64,000 nt of DNA from Bacteroidales bacterium (GTDB taxonomy: Bacteria > Bacteroidota > Bacteroidia > Bacteroidales > UBA932), in assembly GCA_017430365.1 (NCBI GenBank), contig JAFRNC010000006.1, forward strand, positions 1 through 64,000. Direction: 5' to 3'. A program made the translations under genes and the position numbers. The notes below the pieces were generated by a model. That model saw nothing but the letters and a program-made list of their open reading frames with translations. It was not told the DNA's origin and ran no database searches. Below are positions 24,388-33,548 of the stretch, one piece after another. Numbering within the stretch: position 1 is the first letter of the stretch; the number at the start of each line of letters is the position of its first letter.

Positions 24388-24886
24388 AATCTGTCATCGC
24401 TCCTTCCATCCGAAGCAAATTGACCTTCTTGTCAATGCCTCCTGCATATCCGGTAAGTGAACCATCAGCACCTACGACCCTGTGACAAGGGATAATGAGC
24501 GATATTGAGTTGTGCCCCACGGCTCCTCCAACCGCCTGGGCGGCCATTCGGGCGACGCCCTTCTGTTCAACGATCCGTTTTGCTATCTCTCCATAAGTCA
24601 TTGTCTTTCCGTATGGAATCGTCAGCATGATTTCCCATACAGTCTTGCGGAACGGGCTGGCGCGCATGACGAGAGGAGGCGTGAACCCAGGCTCGCTACC
24701 GCTGAAATATATGTCCAACCAGCGGCAGGTGTCTTTGAATACAGGGATTAGTTTTTCTTCATGCTCTGCTGAAAGCACATCGGCATAATGCATCTGTCCA
24801 TCAAACCAGAGACCGATAAGAGATGTACCGTCACTTCCGAGGGTAATTCCACCGAGTGGTGATTCATAGTGCCAAATATAATCCAT
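24386..24886 (-). CDS. ogt: Methylated-DNA-protein cysteine methyltransferase
   Basis: A 166-residue O6-alkylguanine transferase that moves the alkyl group from damaged guanine to its own cysteine. The active site IIPCHRVVG is present, followed by the GYAGG loop; the helix PYGKTMTYGEIA precedes it. The length fits the Ogt type without an Ada N-terminus. The -7 element TATCTTTG (minus strand, 24916-24923) supports ATG 24886; the longer frame begins with a GTG inside this element. It is divergent from the AraC gene at 25075. Confidence 0.9.
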   Translation of the reverse strand: MDYIWHYESPLGGITLGSDGTSLIGLWFDGQMHYADVLSAEHEEKLIPVFKDTCRWLDIYFSGSEPGFTPPLVMRASPFRKTVWEIMLTIPYGKTMTYGEIAKRIVEQKGVARMAAQAVGGAVGHNSISLIIPCHRVVGADGSLTGYAGGIDKKVNLLRMEGAMTD

Positions 24887-25074
24887 CTTAATGGTCAAAT
24901 CCCTAATTATCGACACAAAGATACAAATAAACCGCCGTCACTTGTTCGATAAACCGGTAGCCCGGTATTCCCTGTGTGCCGGAAACAAACGGTCGGTTTT
25001 CACATGACAAGGCAACGGATGAATTCCGAGGATTTGACTATCTTTGTTCCGCCAATCCTGAGGGACAAACATAC

Positions 25075-25875
25075 ATGGAAACAAAGCCTCACTGGAGTCC
25101 GGATGCGGACTATACATCGTGCCAGTTCCTCATAAGAAGAATGGACACAGCCGGTTATTACAAGCCGGCCGAGACGCCTGCGGCACAACTGCCGCTTGTG
25201 GGCTTCATTTATGTCATCTCCGGTGAAGTGCTTGTGGATGTGGAAGGTACTCCGTTTCTGTGCCAGCCGGGGCAAATTCTTCTGATTCCCCAGCAGCATC
25301 CGTTCGCCATTCGGTATTACCGGAGTGCAATTGGTTATACCGGCGGTTTTGCACCGTCCATCCTGCCGGATTCCAAGCCGCTGCGCTTCTTGTCCGCACC
25401 ACTCCACCAAGGCTTCTGGTTCGACGAAGGGGCCTTCGTCTCTGAGTTGTTCAATATGCTCGCCATCGCATATGAGAGAGGAGACAACAGTTTTGTGGGG
25501 AAAGGGCTGGACCTGCTTCTCTCGCGGATCAAGCCCAATCTTCCTGCAACCATCCCTCCGGCCGTCAGTTCTTTCCTGGAGTCCGTATTCGATCCGGACA
25601 GCATGCCCGGAACCATTGCTTTCTATGCTGGCCAGGCAGGCATCAGCGAGAATTATCTGAGCCGGCTGATGAAACGATTCACTGGCCGCAGTGTCGGCGC
25701 CTGGATTGACATTGTCCGCATCCAACGTGCCAAGCGCCTGCTTTCGTCCACAAACCTTTCCATCATTGACATCGCAGCTTCCGTCGGAGTGGAAGATCAG
25801 TCCTATTTTTCGCGCTTTTTCAAGAAAGAGACGGGCATGACACCATCTGCCTTCCGAAAAAAGATGCAAGGATAA
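25075..25875 (+). CDS. AraC-family regulator
   Basis: A 266-residue AraC regulator. The first 150 residues are a cupin-like sensing part (GFIYVISGEV, then FLCQPGQILLIP). The C-terminal 100 residues hold the paired helix-turn-helix, with GISENYLSRLMKRFTG and VGVEDQSYFSRFFKKETGMT. ATG 25075 is chosen because TATCTTTG at 25039-25046 is a perfect -7 box 28 bp upstream; the longer frame would begin before it. It is divergent from ogt and may control it or the downstream genes. Confidence 0.85.
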   Translation: METKPHWSPDADYTSCQFLIRRMDTAGYYKPAETPAAQLPLVGFIYVISGEVLVDVEGTPFLCQPGQILLIPQQHPFAIRYYRSAIGYTGGFAPSILPDSKPLRFLSAPLHQGFWFDEGAFVSELFNMLAIAYERGDNSFVGKGLDLLLSRIKPNLPATIPPAVSSFLESVFDPDSMPGTIAFYAGQAGISENYLSRLMKRFTGRSVGAWIDIVRIQRAKRLLSSTNLSIIDIAASVGVEDQSYFSRFFKKETGMTPSAFRKKMQG

Positions 25876-25951
25876 TCCTAATTCCCTCCATTATCAGCCT
25901 AAAATATCTCGGGGCTTATAGCGATCTTTGCATTGCAAAAAAGCTGTGGAT

Positions 25952-26278
25952 ATGAACTTTAACGGAATCATAGTCGGGACAGCAGTGTTCCTGAGCATAG
26001 GCATCTGCCACCCTGCCGTCATCAAACTGGAATATCGCTTTGGAAAGCAAAGCTGGTGGATCTGGCTTGTTTCGGGGCTGGGGTTTTCGGCTCTCTCCAT
26101 ATTCGTGAAAAATGATACGCTATCCACAATTATCGGTGGCTTTGCATTTTCATGCTTTTGGGGCATCCATGAGATGTTCCTCCAGGAAAAACGGGTACTC
26201 CGTGGCTGGTTTCCGGAGAACCCCGCCCGTCACAAATACTACGAGGCTCGTCGACTAGAAATGAAAGGACGGCTATGA
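25952..26278 (+). CDS. DUF4491 membrane protein, copy 1
   Basis: A 108-residue protein with three hydrophobic segments (about 4-22, 36-52, 62-78) and the family segments GICHPAVIKLEY, SWWIWLV and the basic end EKRVLRGWFPENP. It is a DUF4491 protein of unknown function. It has a close paralogue at 62825. A -7 box (GATCTTTG, 25923-25930) lies 21 bp before ATG 25952. The stop overlaps the next start (ATGA). Confidence 0.85.
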   Translation: MNFNGIIVGTAVFLSIGICHPAVIKLEYRFGKQSWWIWLVSGLGFSALSIFVKNDTLSTIIGGFAFSCFWGIHEMFLQEKRVLRGWFPENPARHKYYEARRLEMKGRL

Positions 26279-26859
26279 AACGGATTGCCTTGACTATATG
26301 CCTGCTGATTGCAGTGGCAGTATCGGCCCAGGAAAATAAACTTCTGCGCGGCTTCGATGGAGGCATGATGGTACACACTGGCTATCTTTCCGGCAATCTG
26401 GATGCGGTCGGGTATCAGGCGACTGGGGCTCCTTTGGGCATTGGCGGTGTCATACGCCTGCACTTTGGGGGACATTTCATGGTTGGCAGTGAAGGCTATG
26501 TATCGACTTTAAGTCAGCAGAGTAACGGTAGTTATCTAAAGTATGGCTGGGGAGGCATTCTGGCCAATTTCTATACGGTCTTAGGACGGTTCCAACCTTA
26601 TGCCGGCCTCACGCTTGGAGGCGGCGCAATGACAACGCTCCTCATGTTTGAAGAGCCCGCATCGGCCTGGGAGCCCGTCGACGGAACCTGTTATCACAAG
26701 CAGGGCTTCATGGCCATTGACCCCTTTGTGGGCTGCGATTTCATTGTGGCTGGGCCCATGCACCTGACCCTCAAGGTTGACCATCTATGCGCCATTAGTG
26801 AGTCAAAACTCCTTCCGCACGGTCCCCGCGTTTATATCGGTTTCCTGTTTTATCACTAA
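26275..26859 (+). CDS. Exported beta-rich protein, probably outer-membrane
   Basis: A 194-residue protein with a signal peptide (about 1-19, ending VSAQ) and glycine-rich alternating strands such as GMMVHTGYLSGN and LTLGGGAMTTLL. The last residue pattern, YIGFLFYH, ends in an aromatic His, like outer-membrane barrels. It overlaps the DUF4491 stop by 4 bp, so the two are translated together. Function is not known. Confidence 0.75.
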   Translation: MKRIALTICLLIAVAVSAQENKLLRGFDGGMMVHTGYLSGNLDAVGYQATGAPLGIGGVIRLHFGGHFMVGSEGYVSTLSQQSNGSYLKYGWGGILANFYTVLGRFQPYAGLTLGGGAMTTLLMFEEPASAWEPVDGTCYHKQGFMAIDPFVGCDFIVAGPMHLTLKVDHLCAISESKLLPHGPRVYIGFLFYH

Positions 26860-26955
26860 AGATTGACCAGAAATTCCTACCTTTGAAACCAAGTTGATTG
26901 CCCGCGGAAAAGCGCAATCATCCATCAAAAAACATCATAAACCGCTAAATAGCAT

Positions 26956-27309
26956 ATGGATGTCTTTGATATGAAGTTTTCGAAAGTCTTCCCTCTTCTC
27001 ATCGCCAAGGCGCAGCGGAAGGGGCGGACGGAAGATGAAGTCTTCACCGTGACCGAATGGCTAACCGGCTATTCAAAAGAAGAACTGGTCGCTCTTCTGG
27101 ATAGCGATTCTACCTACGGCGCCTTCCTGGACGGTGCGCCCCGTATGAATCCCGCCCGGTTCTATGTCAAAGGCAGGATCTGCGGTATCCGGGTGGAAGC
27201 GATCGAGGATCCCCGGATGCGTGACCTCCGCATTCTAGACAAGTTGGTCGATGATTTGGCTAAGGGAAAGAAGCCTATCGAGAAGATTTTATCTTTCCAG
27301 ACCGAATGA
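26956..27309 (+). CDS. DUF2200 protein
   Basis: A 117-residue cytosolic protein that fits DUF2200 along its whole length: MDVFDMKFSKVFPLL, then AQRKGRT, VTEWLTGY, MNPARF and KGRICGIRVE. Function is unknown. TACCTTTG at 26878-26885 is a likely -7 box. The stop overlaps the start of the next gene (ATGA). Confidence 0.85.
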   Translation: MDVFDMKFSKVFPLLIAKAQRKGRTEDEVFTVTEWLTGYSKEELVALLDSDSTYGAFLDGAPRMNPARFYVKGRICGIRVEAIEDPRMRDLRILDKLVDDLAKGKKPIEKILSFQTE

Positions 27310-27698
27310 GATTCAAACATACCAACCGCCCCGGGTTCTGGTTCGGCCTCATCGATTTCTGCACGGCCGGACTGTTCTTCCTCTTCTACATGCCGCTGAG
27401 CGGGCTGCAGGACGAGTTGGACTATATCGTCGGGCGACGGACTCAGCGATACTGGGTCGCGTACCTGTTGGGCATCCCTACCCTTTTCATTTATCCTCTC
27501 GTCTGGATGGCGAGAATAGCAGAGGAACTTAAGGCCAAGGCCGTGGAGATGGGTATCGAGCGACCGCATACCTCCTGGTGGCACATGTTCGGCTGGAACA
27601 CAGTCGGCGTACTCTTTTTAGGAGCTCCAATCGCCACGAAGCGTTTCTTCGACACGCTGAACAAGATCGAACGCCAACTGAATGAAAGCAACAACTGA
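27306..27698 (+). CDS. DUF4234-like membrane protein
   Basis: A 130-residue protein with about three hydrophobic segments (18-32, 60-76, 95-110) and a pattern like DUF4234: a polar start, RYWVAYLLGIPTLFIYPLVW, and a SWWHMFGWNT segment. Function is unknown. It overlaps the DUF2200 gene by 4 bp. Its stop lies 4 bp from the broken end of a convergent hydrolase gene. Confidence 0.7.
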   Translation: MRFKHTNRPGFWFGLIDFCTAGLFFLFYMPLSGLQDELDYIVGRRTQRYWVAYLLGIPTLFIYPLVWMARIAEELKAKAVEMGIERPHTSWWHMFGWNTVGVLFLGAPIATKRFFDTLNKIERQLNESNN

Positions 27699-27702
27699 GA
27701 TA

Positions 27703-27888
27703 ATGGTCGTCAACAGAAGTGAAGGCCGATTCCTTCCCAAGGAGAAAGCCGTCAATTCCAGACGCAACGATATGGAAGCGGTCTTTAAGGATGTCAATAA
27801 GCGGCAGGAATATCTCGTAAGATACTCCAAGCCCGGGGATTAGAAACAGGCTGGAACTTCCCTGGCCGCCATAGGTGTTGAAAGTCAT
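27703..27888 (-). pseudogene. Alpha/beta hydrolase, N-terminal fragment
   Basis: From ATG 27888 the first 61 residues look like the start of an alpha/beta hydrolase (FNTYGGQGSSSLFLIPGLG, then ILKDRF, then DGFLLGKESAFTSVDD). After that the frame runs into the 3' end of the DUF4234 gene and makes no sense. The nucleophile and the rest of the fold are lost. The start overlaps the methyltransferase stop (ATGA), showing it was the third gene of that operon. A deletion that joined two convergent genes is the simplest cause. Confidence 0.7.
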
Positions 27889-28370
27889 TTCTTTAAAGTT
27901 ATAAACCGGCTTGTACGCTCTTTATATTCAAGATATTCATCACCGAAATCTTCCTCAAGGCGCTTCTCTTCCGAGCGGACCTGAAACATCATCATCCCGG
28001 CCACTACTGCAAAAACCAGAAGCGCCCACCAGCTCCATAACGCAATGACAATGCCGGCATAATAGAGGTAGGTTCCGGACAGCATGGGATTCCTTGACAG
28101 TTTATATGGCCCGTCCGTCATCAGGTGCTTGGTCCTTGGTGCCACCTCGTGTCCCATCGCATCAAAAGGATTGCCTTTCCCTACGCGTTTCATATATTCG
28201 ATACTCCACACGCTGAGCGAGAGTCCGGCAATTGCAATAAACGCCGATAAACATAGACGACCTGTTGGAATATCCGTAAAGGCCGGTTTTCCGGAAACCA
28301 GCCACATCAACGCCGGAATCCCAAGAATGAAAATGGCAAAGCCAAGAAATAATCCCAAAACCTGTTTCAC
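27885..28370 (-). CDS. Isoprenylcysteine/phospholipid-type methyltransferase
   Basis: A 161-residue membrane methyltransferase of the ICMT/PEMT group. It has about four hydrophobic segments, GPYKLSRNPMLSGTYLYY, and the C-terminal RSEEKRLEEDFGDEYLEYK motif that binds S-adenosylmethionine. The start is taken as GTG 28370, which overlaps the stop of the preceding gene (GTGA); the longer frame upstream has no membrane-protein character. Placement after a CDP-alcohol phosphotransferase suggests lipid head-group methylation. Substrate unknown. Confidence 0.8.
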   Translation of the reverse strand: MKQVLGLFLGFAIFILGIPALMWLVSGKPAFTDIPTGRLCLSAFIAIAGLSLSVWSIEYMKRVGKGNPFDAMGHEVAPRTKHLMTDGPYKLSRNPMLSGTYLYYAGIVIALWSWWALLVFAVVAGMMMFQVRSEEKRLEEDFGDEYLEYKERTSRFITLKK

Positions 28371-28702
28371 GACACCAATAACTTTATTCTGATGATATGC
28401 CCCTCCTGAGCGGCAGCAAACGTGGCTATAGCCGCCACCGGCAACAGCCGCACAGCGCTGCATGCCACTAACAGAAAGTCGGACACACTGTCCAATGCGG
28501 CTCCGGTTTTGCTCTCCGCGTGGAGTTTTCTTGCCAGCCATCCATCTGATATGTCGCTGAGCCCGCATAGTACATAGAGTGTCCAGAATGGCCATCCCCT
28601 CACATCGCAAAACAGAAGGCTGAATGATCCTGCTATCCTCAGGATTGATATGACGTTCGGCAAATGCTTCTGTCTACCCAGTTTGTCCTGAGTGGTTTTC
28701 AT
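28367..28702 (-). CDS. CDP-alcohol phosphatidyltransferase, shortened
   Basis: A 111-residue protein with the family motif DGWLARKLHAESKTGAALD, then SVSD (D-G-x2-A-R-x8-G-x3-D-x3-D), so the catalytic part is intact. Typical members have about 190-200 residues and three more membrane helices; this one ends soon after the motif and overlaps the methyltransferase start. It is likely truncated and may be inactive. A -7 element (TATATTTG, minus strand, 28744-28751) drives the operon. Confidence 0.65.
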   Translation of the reverse strand: MKTTQDKLGRQKHLPNVISILRIAGSFSLLFCDVRGWPFWTLYVLCGLSDISDGWLARKLHAESKTGAALDSVSDFLLVACSAVRLLPVAAIATFAAAQEGHIIRIKLLVS

Positions 28703-28798
28703 AGAGTTTCACTCTGTTAATACAAATCCCGGTTTATCGAATACAAATATAGAAATTAATGCTTGATATCCGGGATGAGGATAACCGCGAAAGGTGGC

Positions 28799-29209
28799 TT
28801 ACTTGCATTTTACGAAATGCCGGTAGTCGGACCCCCACGAACCGACGGAGTAGGTCGTTCCTTCCTTCTGCCACTCCATTTCCCTTGATGTCAGTTTCAC
28901 AAGCTTATATGTGACATTGCTGTAGTCTGACATCTGCGGATTGATGGTGACGGTTCCCTTGTCGATAAGGTCTATCGCATACGTGCCGCTGTAGTCGTGC
29001 GATTTGTCGCTCAAGGCATCATAAACGTGAAGATGGTAGTGGCCGTTCCCGTCAAAAGTGTATTCAACGGAGCCGTCCATCGCAAACACCGCCGGATCAT
29101 ATTGTTCGGTCCAGGTGCCTTCCAACTTATTCACGTCGATCTTTTCACATCCGTACAGCCCTGCCACCAGCAGTGCCGTGCAAATCATTGTTCTCAGTAT
29201 CTTCATCAT
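28799..29209 (-). CDS. Small lipoprotein, lipocalin-like
   Basis: A 136-residue exported protein. The signal peptide ends with a lipobox, LVAGLYGC. The mature part opens KLEGTWTEQY and has strands VEYTFDGNGHYHLHV, a pattern of lipocalin-like lipoproteins of Bacteroidales. Function is unknown. It is divergent from the GH3 gene. Confidence 0.75.
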   Translation of the reverse strand: MMKILRTMICTALLVAGLYGCEKIDVNKLEGTWTEQYDPAVFAMDGSVEYTFDGNGHYHLHVYDALSDKSHDYSGTYAIDLIDKGTVTINPQMSDYSNVTYKLVKLTSREMEWQKEGTTYSVGSWGSDYRHFVKCK

Positions 29210-29309
29210 TGTTCTTGTTTTCTTATTAAACACGCGGAAAGCCGAAATACTGCTTCACAATACACAGAAAGCCGGTATGCACCTCGGTTTTATAGATTAT
29301 CTTTGTAAT

Positions 29310-31601
29310 ATGAACTTGAAATATATCATCATCACCCTTGCCGCCGCGCTGTTTGCGGCAGCCTGCACCCCCAAGTCCGACATGGACAAGTACATCGACG
29401 ACCTTATGTCCCGGATAACCCTGGAACAGAAGATCGGCCAGTTGAACCTGCATTCCGCGCCTGGTTTCGTTTCGGCCATCCGTGTGACGGAGGAGGACGA
29501 GAATGTAAAACTCCTGCGGGCTGGCCGGCTCGGCGGAGTGTACGGAACCGGCAATACTGAATACATCCGCGACATCCAGAAGATTGCCCTGGAGTCCGGG
29601 GCGGGCATTCCGCTCATTATCGGAATGGACGTCATCCACGGTTATCAGACCGTGTTCCCCGTGCCGCTGGCCTTGTCCACTTCCTGGAACATGGACCTCA
29701 TCGAGCAGACCGCCCGCATCGCCGCTACGGAAGCGACCGCTGCTGGCATCAACTGGGTGTTCAGCCCGATGGTAGACATCTGTCGGGACGCGCGCTGGGG
29801 ACGGATCGTGGAAGGTGGCGGTGAAGACCCGTATCTTGGTGGTGAGATTGCCAAGGCCTATGTCCGCGGCTACCAGGGCACGAACGGGGTTTTTGACGAC
29901 CATGAGGTGATGGTGTGCGTTAAGCACTACGCGCTGTACGGTGGCGCGGAGGCCGGCCGGGACTACAATTCCGTGTTCCTGAGCCGCCAGGAGGCCTTGA
30001 ACGGCTATATGCGGCCGTATCAGCAGGCCGCCGTCGCCGGCGCAGGCAGCTATATGTCTTCGTTCAATGAGTTCGAAGGTATTCCTGCGTCGATGAACAA
30101 GTACCTGATGGACGACCTGCTGCGGAAAGATTGGGGCTTCGACGGCTTCATCGTTTCCGATGCCACGGCCATCGCGGAGGAAGTGAACCACGGCATCGGC
30201 GATCTCCAGGAGGTTTCTGCCCGCTCCCTTCGGGCCGGGCTTGATATGGACATGAATTCCGACGGCTATTTGGGTACGCTCCAGAAGTCCCTGGCGGAGG
30301 GACGTGTGACTGAGGCTGATATCGACAGGGCCTGCCGCCGCATACTTGAAGCGAAATACAAGCTGGGCCTGTTCGAGAACCCGTTCAAGTACCTGGATTC
30401 TTCCCGGGCGTCGAAAGAAATCTATACCCCCGAGCATCTTGCTTTCGCCCGCAAAGCTGCGCAGGAGTCAATGGTGCTCCTCAAGAACAACGGTATCCTG
30501 CCGCTGTCCAGGAAACAGCGCATCGCCGTGGTGGGGCCGCTGGCCGGGGATGCCTCCGCGATGGCGGGAACCTGGTCCATGTCCAAACACAATGGGGAAA
30601 GCATCACCCCGTATCAAGGCATCGCCGAGGTCGCAAAGGCATCATATTCCGAAGGCAGTTGGCTCTTCAAGGATAAAGAGTTGGAAGAGTCCGTCCGCTT
30701 CGGCTTATACAAGATATTCATGCCTGGCTACCAGGCCCCTGACATCCATACCGTGCCACAGGAACGGCTTATTTCCGAGGCAGTTGCCAGGGCCCGGCAG
30801 GCCGATGTTGTCATCGCCTGCGTGGGCGAGATTGCCAACCTCAACGGTGAAGGGGCGTCACGCGCGGACATTTCTATTCCCGATGCCCAGAAAGAGCTCC
30901 TGAAGGCCTTGAAAGCTACAGGTAAGCCGATTGTGATGGTACTCGTCACCGGCCGCCCCCTTACCCTCACATGGGAAGATGCCGAAATGGATGCCATCCT
31001 GAATGTATGGAGTCCCGGTTCCGAAGGCGGTCATGCCATTGCCGATGTCCTGTTCGGCGACGTGAACCCGTCGGCGAAACTTACGACTTCCTTCCCCCGC
31101 AATGTGGGCCAACTGCCACTGTATTACAACCACAAAAACACCGGCCGTCCGCACCCCGATGACAAGCCGTACCAGAAGTTCGTCAGCTGCTATATCGACG
31201 AAATCAACGCCCCGCTGTATCCTTTCGGCTACGGCCTCAGCTACACCACTTATGCATACTCCCCTATTACGCTGAGTGCGTCTGAAATGCCGATGGACGG
31301 CTCCGTAACTGCTTCCGTGACCGTCACCAACACCGGCTCCCGCGCCGGTGACGAGATTGTCCAGCTTTATATCCACGACATCTACGCCACTTCCACCCGT
31401 CCGGTCAAGGAACTCAAAGGTTTCCGGAAAGTGCACCTGGAACCCGGCGCATCGGCCCGGGTCGATTTCACGCTCACCTGTGAGTACCTGTCTTACTACA
31501 ACCACGACCTCCAGTGGGTCTGCGAGCCCGGGGACTTCGAGATTATGATCGGTCCCGACAGCCGGGACACGGAAGGAGCAATCATTCGTGTCACCGAATA
31601 G
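29310..31601 (+). CDS. GH3 family beta-glycosidase lipoprotein
   Basis: A 763-residue glycoside hydrolase of family 3, close to BglX-type beta-glucosidases. A lipoprotein signal (lipobox FAAAC) is at the N-terminus. The catalytic (alpha/beta)8 part covers about 25-350 with the nucleophile Asp284 in FIVSDATA and KHYALYGG upstream; the alpha/beta sandwich and a C-terminal fibronectin-III-like domain (ASVTVTNTGSRAGDE) follow. ATG 29310 is fixed by TATCTTTG at 29298-29305. It would cut beta-linked glucosides at the cell surface or in the periplasm. Confidence 0.9.
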   Translation: MNLKYIIITLAAALFAAACTPKSDMDKYIDDLMSRITLEQKIGQLNLHSAPGFVSAIRVTEEDENVKLLRAGRLGGVYGTGNTEYIRDIQKIALESGAGIPLIIGMDVIHGYQTVFPVPLALSTSWNMDLIEQTARIAATEATAAGINWVFSPMVDICRDARWGRIVEGGGEDPYLGGEIAKAYVRGYQGTNGVFDDHEVMVCVKHYALYGGAEAGRDYNSVFLSRQEALNGYMRPYQQAAVAGAGSYMSSFNEFEGIPASMNKYLMDDLLRKDWGFDGFIVSDATAIAEEVNHGIGDLQEVSARSLRAGLDMDMNSDGYLGTLQKSLAEGRVTEADIDRACRRILEAKYKLGLFENPFKYLDSSRASKEIYTPEHLAFARKAAQESMVLLKNNGILPLSRKQRIAVVGPLAGDASAMAGTWSMSKHNGESITPYQGIAEVAKASYSEGSWLFKDKELEESVRFGLYKIFMPGYQAPDIHTVPQERLISEAVARARQADVVIACVGEIANLNGEGASRADISIPDAQKELLKALKATGKPIVMVLVTGRPLTLTWEDAEMDAILNVWSPGSEGGHAIADVLFGDVNPSAKLTTSFPRNVGQLPLYYNHKNTGRPHPDDKPYQKFVSCYIDEINAPLYPFGYGLSYTTYAYSPITLSASEMPMDGSVTASVTVTNTGSRAGDEIVQLYIHDIYATSTRPVKELKGFRKVHLEPGASARVDFTLTCEYLSYYNHDLQWVCEPGDFEIMIGPDSRDTEGAIIRVTE

Positions 31602-31710
31602 AATCTATGAATTGAGCACACTCTCTTCCCCAACTCATCAGCTTGGGAACAGGTTGTGAATCCTATTGATTTTTGCGATATTTGCACTATGTGCGGTAAT
31701 TGATTTTAGA

Positions 31711-32475
31711 ATGGGACGGTTCTGGAATAAACGGATAGTTTGCCTGTTGTGGCTGTTTTTTGCCTCCATAATATGTTATGCGCAGGAAGATTTGCCGACT
31801 ATTTCCGCAGATCGTCCCGGGGCGTTGACCGGGACGGATATAATGCCGCAAAGAAAAATACAGTGGGAGACAGGGGCCGCGTATGAGGCGGTTATCGGGG
31901 AGTATCGTAACTTTACCCTGAATAATACACTGCTCCGATATGGTCTTTTCCGGAATTTTGAACTCCGAGTCGGTGCCGATCTTATTTATGATAAGGATAT
32001 GGAACCCACAGTGGGCATTGGACCACTATGCGTGGGATTCAAGGCGAGGTTTTATGAAGGCGAACGGTTTCTGCCTTCTATCGCCTTGCTCGCCCAGTTA
32101 AACTCGAGGCGTATCGGGACTAAATCATTGCTTTCCGAAAGGCATGCTTCGTCCGTGCTTCTTTTGTTTGAGCATTCCCTTAGCGACAGGTTCGGAATCG
32201 GTTATAACATCGGTGTAGAATGGGACGGCCAGAATATCTCCCCTGCCGCGTTCCTGGGGATTGGAGCCTACCTCGATATAACTGAGCGCATCGGCACATT
32301 TATAGAGGGATACAATTATCTCCATCCTGACAGAGACAATCAATACTTGACGGAATTCGGTTTCACCTGTCTGGTTTCACGCCGTGTACAACTGGATTTC
32401 GCCACCGATCTGGACCTCTTGCATCTCAACAGCTACCACGTGCTGAGTATCGGAGTATCGTGGCTGATCAATTGA
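31711..32475 (+). CDS. Transporter-like outer-membrane protein
   Basis: A 254-residue protein with a signal peptide (ends ICYAQ) and the ISADRPGA motif, typical of the MetA/phenol-pathway family of outer-membrane channel-like proteins of Bacteroidota. The rest alternates short strands and ends in an aromatic-rich strand (VLSIGVSWLIN). A weak -7 box (GATATTTG, 31677-31684) is upstream. Its last 8 bp overlap the end of the convergent AraC gene. Confidence 0.7.
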   Translation: MGRFWNKRIVCLLWLFFASIICYAQEDLPTISADRPGALTGTDIMPQRKIQWETGAAYEAVIGEYRNFTLNNTLLRYGLFRNFELRVGADLIYDKDMEPTVGIGPLCVGFKARFYEGERFLPSIALLAQLNSRRIGTKSLLSERHASSVLLLFEHSLSDRFGIGYNIGVEWDGQNISPAAFLGIGAYLDITERIGTFIEGYNYLHPDRDNQYLTEFGFTCLVSRRVQLDFATDLDLLHLNSYHVLSIGVSWLIN

Positions 32476-33358
32476 GTATTGAGCTCGGAGTGATTCCGTA
32501 TTCCTTTTTGAACATCCGGGTAAAATGCTGGGGATACTCGAAGCCCAACGCATCGGATACTTCCGTGACAGATTGCCCCTTACGGATCATTCTTTTCGCC
32601 TTCTCCATCAGATAACGCCGGATATAATGTGTGGCACTTTCTCCTGTACGGGTGCGGACCAGGTCTCCGAAATAGTTTGGCGAAAGGCAGAGTTCTCCGG
32701 CGCAATAACGGACGGTGGGAATGCCTTGCAGGAGCTGTCGACCTTCTGCATAATAGCGTTCCAGCACGGAATCGATCTTTCTGCCGAAATCATCCCGGCC
32801 CATGCCGGTCCCTTTGAACTGACGCTCGTAGAAACGGGCTGCAAGTTCGAGCAGGAGCGAGATGTATGAAAGAACAATGCGCCTGAGATGAGGGTCGTCC
32901 GGAAATTCGACGAGTTCTTTGCGGATAGCGGCTATGCACCGCTCCAGACGGAGCCACTCATCATGCGTCGGAAGGAGCGATTCATTGCTATAGTAGGAGA
33001 AGAAATGGTAATCCTTGATGAGACGTTCCAGGGTTGTCCCCGGTAACAGGTCCGGATGGAAGAGCAGTACCCAGCCTTTGATGTGGATGATCTCCCCGTT
33101 ATCCGTCACACCGCCCTTATGCCCGGGCGCCACGCACATCAGCGAGCCTGATTTCACTTCGTGGCTGCCTCCGCCATACTGGATGGTATAGGGACTTTCC
33201 GCCATCAGGAAAAGGCCGTAGACCCTGTAATCGCACAGGCAGTGGCGGCACTGCTCCAACTCGTCATAGTGCACCACACTTACCAGAGGATGCAGCACGG
33301 GCGCGCCCACATACCGGGCATAATCATTGACACTTTGGACCTGGAGAACCTTTTCCAT
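32468..33358 (-). CDS. AraC-family regulator
   Basis: A 296-residue AraC regulator. The N-terminal sensing part has the cupin-like SLMCVAPGHKGGV. The DNA-binding part has LSPNYFGDLVRTRTGESATHY and LGFEYPQHFTRMFKKEYG. ATG 33358 is chosen; the longer frame to 33487 is not supported by a promoter. It is divergent from the flavodoxin gene and probably regulates it. Confidence 0.85.
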   Translation of the reverse strand: MEKVLQVQSVNDYARYVGAPVLHPLVSVVHYDELEQCRHCLCDYRVYGLFLMAESPYTIQYGGGSHEVKSGSLMCVAPGHKGGVTDNGEIIHIKGWVLLFHPDLLPGTTLERLIKDYHFFSYYSNESLLPTHDEWLRLERCIAAIRKELVEFPDDPHLRRIVLSYISLLLELAARFYERQFKGTGMGRDDFGRKIDSVLERYYAEGRQLLQGIPTVRYCAGELCLSPNYFGDLVRTRTGESATHYIRRYLMEKAKRMIRKGQSVTEVSDALGFEYPQHFTRMFKKEYGITPSSILN

Positions 33359-33473
33359 AGCGCTAAGATAGGAAACTTCGCGCAATTTCCGTAAAAGTGG
33401 TAAATAAATCCGTAAAGCGGTTAACCCCGTTCCGAAGCAAACTCCCGACCTTTGTACCAGAAATAACACCATC

Positions 33474-33548
33474 ATGAAAGAGAGCAAAATAGCACTTGGA
33501 ACCTGGGCCTATATATGGCGACTGGGAACATACAATGGAATAATATGA
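33474..33548 (+). pseudogene. Aldo/keto reductase remnant
   Basis: A 24-codon frame begins MKESKIALGTWAYIWRLGTY and stops at TGA. The first 12 residues match the usual start of an aldo/keto reductase (KIALGTWAWG). The body of the enzyme is missing, and the flavodoxin ATG overlaps its stop (ATGA). A deletion has probably joined the reductase start to the flavodoxin gene, so that the latter uses the old promoter (CCTTTG box near 33449-33454). Confidence 0.55.

Noticed and set aside
29226..30437. 403-codon frame antisense to the GH3 gene
   Set aside because: It is a shadow of a GC-rich coding gene in the opposite frame; the GH3 frame has all family motifs.
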